Below are positions 59,801 through 64,000 of a stretch of DNA of 64,000 bases, one piece after another. The translations under genes and the position numbers were made by a program. Source of the DNA: Macrocybe gigantea (lineage: Eukaryota > Basidiomycota > Agaricomycetes > Agaricales > Callistosporiaceae). The DNA lies in contig SJRY01000236.1 of NCBI GenBank assembly GCA_011319805.1, positions 558,001 through 622,000 of the forward strand, in the 5' to 3' direction. The notes under the pieces were generated by a model, which was given only the letters and a program-made list of their open reading frames with translations, ran no database searches and had not been told where the DNA came from. Each line of letters begins with the position of its first letter. Positions within the stretch are counted from its first letter, which is position 1.

Positions 59801-61437
59801 GATTGACAGTCAGCATGTCCGAAACTCCTGCAGGTGCGTCTGCGGCCTTTGCCCTGTTCGAAATAATGCCGCTCAAATTGAGCTGCCGTTTTCGGGCCTC
59901 TGAAATGTGCAACTTTCGCGCCTCTTTCCCTGCAAGCAAAAGGCCCTTCTCTTTGGCGGTAAAACTTCAATTCAATGTCATCGTCATCATCGTCATTCCG
60001 TGAGGTCGAGCGAGTACTTTGGAAGGCTAGCAAACGCTGCTTTCTCTCTGCGAGAGTAAGGTTACTTGCGTAGCCTTCTTCCTTTTCCTTCCCTTTGGCC
60101 GTCAGATTCTGAACTTCGGGCAAGTCATTGTCAGAGTCATCTCCGTTGAAAACCAGTCTTTGATTGTTATCCCTGGCTTGCGGCATTTCGGGGCCCGGGC
60201 TTGATGAGGATTCCTCCACTACTGACTTCGCTAGCGCGTCGCGTTGCTCATTGGTCTGCGACGAATTCCTCTCAGGCGAGGAGAAAGAACCAATGGGGTC
60301 CGATGATGGTTCAGCTCTCTGACTGTGATTTCTGAATTAGCTCTATATGCTTATCAATTGCTTGACAGAAAGCACTGGCCTGGAAAGCAGTGATAGGAAT
60401 GATTGTATTGAATACTTTTCAGCTCTGCTTGTCTCGCGAGGAACTGCGACCAGTTGAGCCTCAGCGAGACGGCCTCGTTGACGTTCGATCTCGAGCAGGT
60501 CTTTCTTCGTTGGCGCCTGAAAGATAGTCAGGGTCTGGGTGCGTGCGTAGCGGAAGAAATACTTCACCTTTGCTTTTGACTTACCCTTCCTTTTCGAGAC
60601 GGACGAATGACCATCCATATCCTCCTCATTGAATTGAAGAGGAATAACATTTCTACGAGACTTTTGTCCCTTTTTATTCCCATGTTTCCACGTCTTTGAT
60701 GAAGGCTGTGGAGACATATCGTCATCCGATGTTGGGGGGTGGTGTGTGTCGTGATTTTGGCGAGTTGATCATAAACGAGGGTGAAGTGTCGATAGGTGAC
60801 GTTTTGCCTTCAAAGTATTCATTAGGAGAGTCTGAATCGTGCAAAGTCTTGCTCGTATGTTGGTTATAGGATGATAATGAGGCGGCAGAGGGCGGGGGCT
60901 TTCCGGACGGGATTCAGGCAATTTTGGAGAACGCGAAGAACTCGGGAGCAAGGTCGACGGTTTGCCGAACACGTCGTTGGCGAAAGCGGAACGTGTACCT
61001 TCTGACGTTTTGGTCCGACCACTGCGTATGTTCGAAAAGCGCTGGCCCCCGTCTTTCCTTGGCGTAGCAATCATATCATCGTCATCATCCTTGTCTATTT
61101 CTCGTAGGTCCTTTTTCCATGAGAATTGGAACGGCGAAGCCGCGCGTTCACTGTGCTCCTCTGCATCACTCACGTCCTCGTCCACGCCAGGTTGCAGTGG
61201 GTCTGATGTCGGCGGAATCTCCTCGTTCACGTCAGGAGGAGCGGTTCTATACGTGTTCTTGCGTGAAACAGAGCTTGCGAATGAAGAAAGACCCGAAGGT
61301 TCGGGTTCCTCCTCACGAAGTGCCTGTTGCCTCGGTCGTCCGTAAGTCCGAGCGGCCCGCTTCACGACAGGACTAGTGATCGGTGAAGAAGAAAGAGTGG
61401 AATCAGCGACGAGAGAATCCTGCTTGTTCACAGGCAT
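56852..61437 (-). CDS. MRC1: DNA replication checkpoint mediator Mrc1/Claspin
   Basis: Fork component that links stalled replication to the Rad53/Cds1 kinase. The start at 61437 gives MPVNKQDSLVADSTLSSSPI. The body is acidic and disordered, with Mrc1-typical features: PTKKDLLEIERQRGRLAEAQ with AVPRETSRAEKYSI, a glutamate-rich middle, DENDKENITSLM and EDKENK, the MRC1 domain with ESDDDETFGFGPRRKD and GEEEDSEDLDRTLETLVDDR, then GELRKRKTNHGVGFDDSGTD, SDDEAGIRVK and a basic end. Several introns. Frames change between blocks (for instance near 59190-59200), in a way similar to other genes here; I did not resolve each one. Family call from domain order and charge pattern; good but not absolute. Confidence 0.82.
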
Positions 61438-61801
61438 TTTAGCCAGAAAATGTTGGAACAAGCGATACACGTAAGGAAACAGGACGAGGACAACGATGGT
61501 GTCACGACTAAACGAGCAGTCACGCGTGACATGTCGCGTTTTCGGCAATCACACCTGACAAACGGCACGCGTCCGCGCCGAAGGGTCCCGTTGAACTGCC
61601 TACGTAGGATCGTTGATGATGAGAGCAGCATCGCAGCAGTTCATTTCGCCCTTTGATTTACGTGGCCGCGTCATATCATCATCCACCCAGGAGAGATCAA
61701 TTTAGCCCTAAAGATACATCACCAACATGGTCTGTCCCAATCACTTCCTGACAGTCGATAAGGACTAGAGAAGACCCCCAGTAATACGACCCCAAACCTA
61801 C
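61438..61801. other. Intergenic: MRC1 promoter and 3' end of NTF2-like gene
   Basis: About 360 bp. The MRC1-proximal part carries the two MluI boxes listed separately; the distal part is the upstream-facing 3' region of the NTF2-like gene. No open frame worth calling. Confidence 0.45.
61522..61572. promoter_or_regulatory. Two MluI cell-cycle boxes (ACGCGT) upstream of MRC1
   Basis: ACGCGT at 61522-61527 and 61567-61572, that is 85 and 130 bp upstream of the MRC1 start codon. MRC1 is an MBF-controlled G1/S gene in yeasts, so the sites fit expectation. The same chance caveat applies as for the dUTPase pair. Confidence 0.5.
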
Positions 61802-62254
61802 CTAAGATCGGACCTCATCCAGCTTCCCGATTCTTGCTAAATAAGCAGCTCCCGAGTCTGCCCATACTTGATAATCAGTGATCTTCTCTTCATCGTCAAA
61901 GTCTAGGATGTATGCAAATTTCTCGTCCCAGCTTTGTTGTGTGCTCAGCCACGTGAAGCGAGCCTCTCCTTTGACCGCTACTCTGCGAGCCTCGGCGTCG
62001 ATCACGAAATGCGAGAATTTCATGTTTTCGTACGACAGGAGCGATCCTATCGTTTCAAAGTACTTCTGCACTTGATCCGTGCCGACATATGGCCTTCCCA
62101 GAAAAGGGGCTAATGCAGGTTCACCATACTCCATCGTGAAGACTTGGTGAGTTGTAGAGAAATGTGAAAGGATCTGGATTATATCATCCTTGCGCGAAAA
62201 AGCCTCGCAGAATCGCTGGGCAGATGTTAGAAGCGCCTGTCGTTTTGAAGCCAT
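61802..62254 (-). CDS. NTF2-like / SnoaL-fold protein
   Basis: An intronless reading of 150 residues, MASKRQALLTSAQRFCEAFS to YLARIGKLDEVRS. The pattern is that of a single NTF2-like cone fold: an N-terminal helix pair (FCEAFSRKDDIIQILSHF), GRPYVGTDQVQKYFETIGSL, then curved strands (FSHFVIDAEARRVAVKGEAR, WDEKFAYILDFDDEEKITDY) ending QVWADSGAAYLAR. Fungal members are mostly uncharacterised; some are polyketide-cyclase-like enzymes, others only bind small ligands. No neighbour suggests a pathway. Confidence 0.75.
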   Translation of the reverse strand: MASKRQALLTSAQRFCEAFSRKDDIIQILSHFSTTHQVFTMEYGEPALAPFLGRPYVGTDQVQKYFETIGSLLSYENMKFSHFVIDAEARRVAVKGEARFTWLSTQQSWDEKFAYILDFDDEEKITDYQVWADSGAAYLARIGKLDEVRS

Positions 62255-62990
62255 ATTCAGATTGAGAAATGAGTAAGTACGTCCTGAAACATTCGAGAAT
62301 ATTTGGCCATGCTTGGTCCCGAGCTAGAGGCCAACTTCATTTCGACCCACCTCTGCTGGCAAAATTTCAAATCCAAATTCACTGAGAGCCGGTGCGCCTG
62401 ACATATGGAAGACTTGAATTCTTTAGACGCGCAAGGGATGCGAGCATCCACGATGTATGCCAAAAATTCTGGTGCAAGTGACACACATCCTTACTGACAC
62501 CATTGTTACCATAGTTGCTTCTTTTTAACTGACAAAGGTGCCAGACTGGCCCAGCACTCATGTAAAACATGAGGTGTTCGACCTTTGATGCAAGTCGTAT
62601 TTCATTTCCGGGTCCCCAACTCGAGTCGCTTCGATATCGAAGGCTCTTGTCGAGACATTAACGATGAGCTTGGGAACGAGTGATTAGTTCAAGAACGCCG
62701 CTCAATGAGGAGGATTATAAATGCGCGTTAGGCATGTCCGAACCTCTTTGGGAGGAACATCGACACGAAAAAAAAGCCCATGCTTGTTAGAAGACACAAT
62801 GGGAATGGATACAGCTGTCACCCAGCTTTAGGCCCCCTTGATGTAACTTGCCTTTTTGCACTTTGTCCACCACACATCCTCATGTTGATTCAAGGGCCCG
62901 AAGACACTATATTGCCACCCGGTCGGGCCAGACTATAAGTATAAAGAGGTGTCTGCGACTGTCGGTCTTTTTGCACTCCGAGCGTAAGCC
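62255..62990. other. Divergent intergenic region without recognised gene
   Basis: About 740 bp between start codons of the NTF2-like and DUF6741-like genes. Short open frames on both strands have no domains. A TATA-like TATAAGTATAAA lies about 45 bp upstream of the 62991 start (around 62935-62946). Confidence 0.4.
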
Positions 62991-63942
62991 ATGGCTTATC
63001 CTATGTATGACAGTTACGCCCGCTCCCTCTCTCGCGTACCTTCCCTTGGCTATGGAATGGCGTCGACTGCTTATCCTCGTCAATCGCTGTACAATGACGG
63101 TTTCACCCCAATGTCGGACGTGAGTTTCTCGTTATAACTGTGGTCCTGTTTCATGACCAATGAGCGGTTATGAAGTATCCCCAGCCGTCATACCAGATCT
63201 ATGGTCCCCCGCCAGCAGCACCATGCCAGTCAGCCACCGTTTAACTGGGACTGGTGAGCGACTCTGACGCTTCGCTCTTCGAAACTGCTAAGACTGACTA
63301 CCAGTGTACGACGACCTCGATGTACGTGACCCATACTATGCGGACGATCTCGTAGCGCCGGGCCAGATGGCCATGATCCCTTACGCCGGCATGTCGATGC
63401 CGCGCCGCAGGCGCCATTCGACCGTGTCGTTCGCATCAAGACCGCTGCCTTTGGATGCTTATCGACCACCTAGCTCCCTTCACATCAAATTCAAGCGAAA
63501 AGGTGCTTTTACTGCTGGCATCAGCCTAGCAGAAGCTCAGGAGCACATCCGGCTATCGGGGAACGAGGCCTACAGGGCATATGAAATGCACGCGGACAGC
63601 CGGAATCGAATCTTGCTGAGGGTTAGGGTAAGTTTCCGTGCGGAGTCTTTTTAATGTGAAGATCCTCACAGACGATCGACGTAGTGGTCAGCGTACCCTG
63701 CCATGACATATGAAATACCTCTAGACGGATACGATGGGCGTGTCAGCCTGCAGACTCTCGCGAGGCGAGTAGCAAGGGCATGTGTACATTACCTTCAGGT
63801 AGGTGTCTATCTGAATCCTGCAGACCTTCTTTCATTCCCCTACAAGGCGAACGCCATTCCCGTTCATTGGGATCGCATTCAATTACATCATCTGGAAGAA
63901 GTTACATATGGTGTCTGGCAACCTATGCTGTCAATGCGGTGA
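62991..63942 (+). CDS. DUF6741-like protein of unknown function
   Basis: Start at 62991 (MAYPMYDSYARSLSRVPSLG). A Tyr/Pro/Ser-rich N-terminal half leads to DPYYADDLVAPGQMAMIPYA and RRRRHSTVSFASRPLPLD. The C-terminal domain follows: SLHIKFKRKGAFTAGISLAE, LSGNEAYRAYEMHADSRNRI, LLRVRWSAYPAMTYEIPLDG, YDGRVSLQTLARRVARACVH and LHHLEEVTYGVWQPMLSMR. I recall this C-terminal block from many Agaricomycete proteins grouped as DUF6741; the name is from memory and should be checked. Four introns. The second exon (near 63201-63240) does not join cleanly; a base is probably missing in the C5 run at 63206-63210. Confidence 0.7.
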
Positions 63943-64000
63943 TACGAGTGGATCGGCGAATCATCTAGCTTCGTCAGCTCATCGACATCAAGATATGTCG

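Overview
This is nuclear DNA of a filamentous basidiomycete, most probably an Agaricomycete. Almost every gene is cut by several short introns, mostly 47-65 nt, with GT-AG and a few GC-AG ends. Genes sit close together on both strands. One gene resembles a protein family I associate with mushroom-forming fungi (DUF6741-like). I see no rRNA, tRNA, CRISPR array, transposon or plasmid/phage feature.

Layout. 1-7.6 kb: a truncated SDR oxidoreductase; a disordered protein with PIP-box-like and SQ/TQ motifs, divergent from dUTPase across a promoter with two MluI cell-cycle boxes; the mitochondrial translation pair GatC / mS34; a secreted M43 metalloprotease. 7.6-16.3 kb: a membrane-anchored acyl-CoA-binding protein (Atg37/ACBD5 type), formaldehyde dehydrogenase SFA1, the Vps4 partner VFA1, and a large RGG-rich protein of unknown role. 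16.4-23.3 kb: proteasome subunit alpha-6 (PRE5/PSMA1), heme A synthase COX15 divergent from mitochondrial BolA (BOL3), an EFM6-like methyltransferase, and a CBM48 protein of Crp1/Mdg1 type. 23.5-31.7 kb: ribosome-rescue GTPase HBS1 divergent from mitochondrial SSB RIM1, a Ybr137w-like UPF0303 protein and PEX12. 32-40 kb: PHO81-like SPX-ankyrin regulator, an ABC half-transporter, and GTP cyclohydrolase I. 40-50 kb: mRNA-export factor THO2 and a GH105-like six-hairpin glycosidase. 50-64 kb: two tandem Ca2+/H+ exchangers, tafazzin TAZ1, a small membrane protein, the replication checkpoint mediator MRC1 (again with two MluI boxes upstream), an NTF2-like protein and the DUF6741-like gene.

Two themes recur. 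First, many genes act in mitochondria (GatC, mS34, COX15, BOL3, RIM1, TAZ1), several as head-to-head pairs that could share promoters. Second, S-phase and nucleotide genes (dUTPase, its PIP-motif neighbour, MRC1) carry paired ACGCGT boxes, as expected for MBF-type G1/S control.

A caution on sequence quality: I find about eighteen places, in about fourteen genes, where a conserved reading frame shifts by one base. Nearly all look like a single missing base, many of them inside a short homopolymer. This points to base-calling or consensus error rather than pseudogenes. Coordinates of affected genes span the conserved reading across the shift; they are not one open frame.
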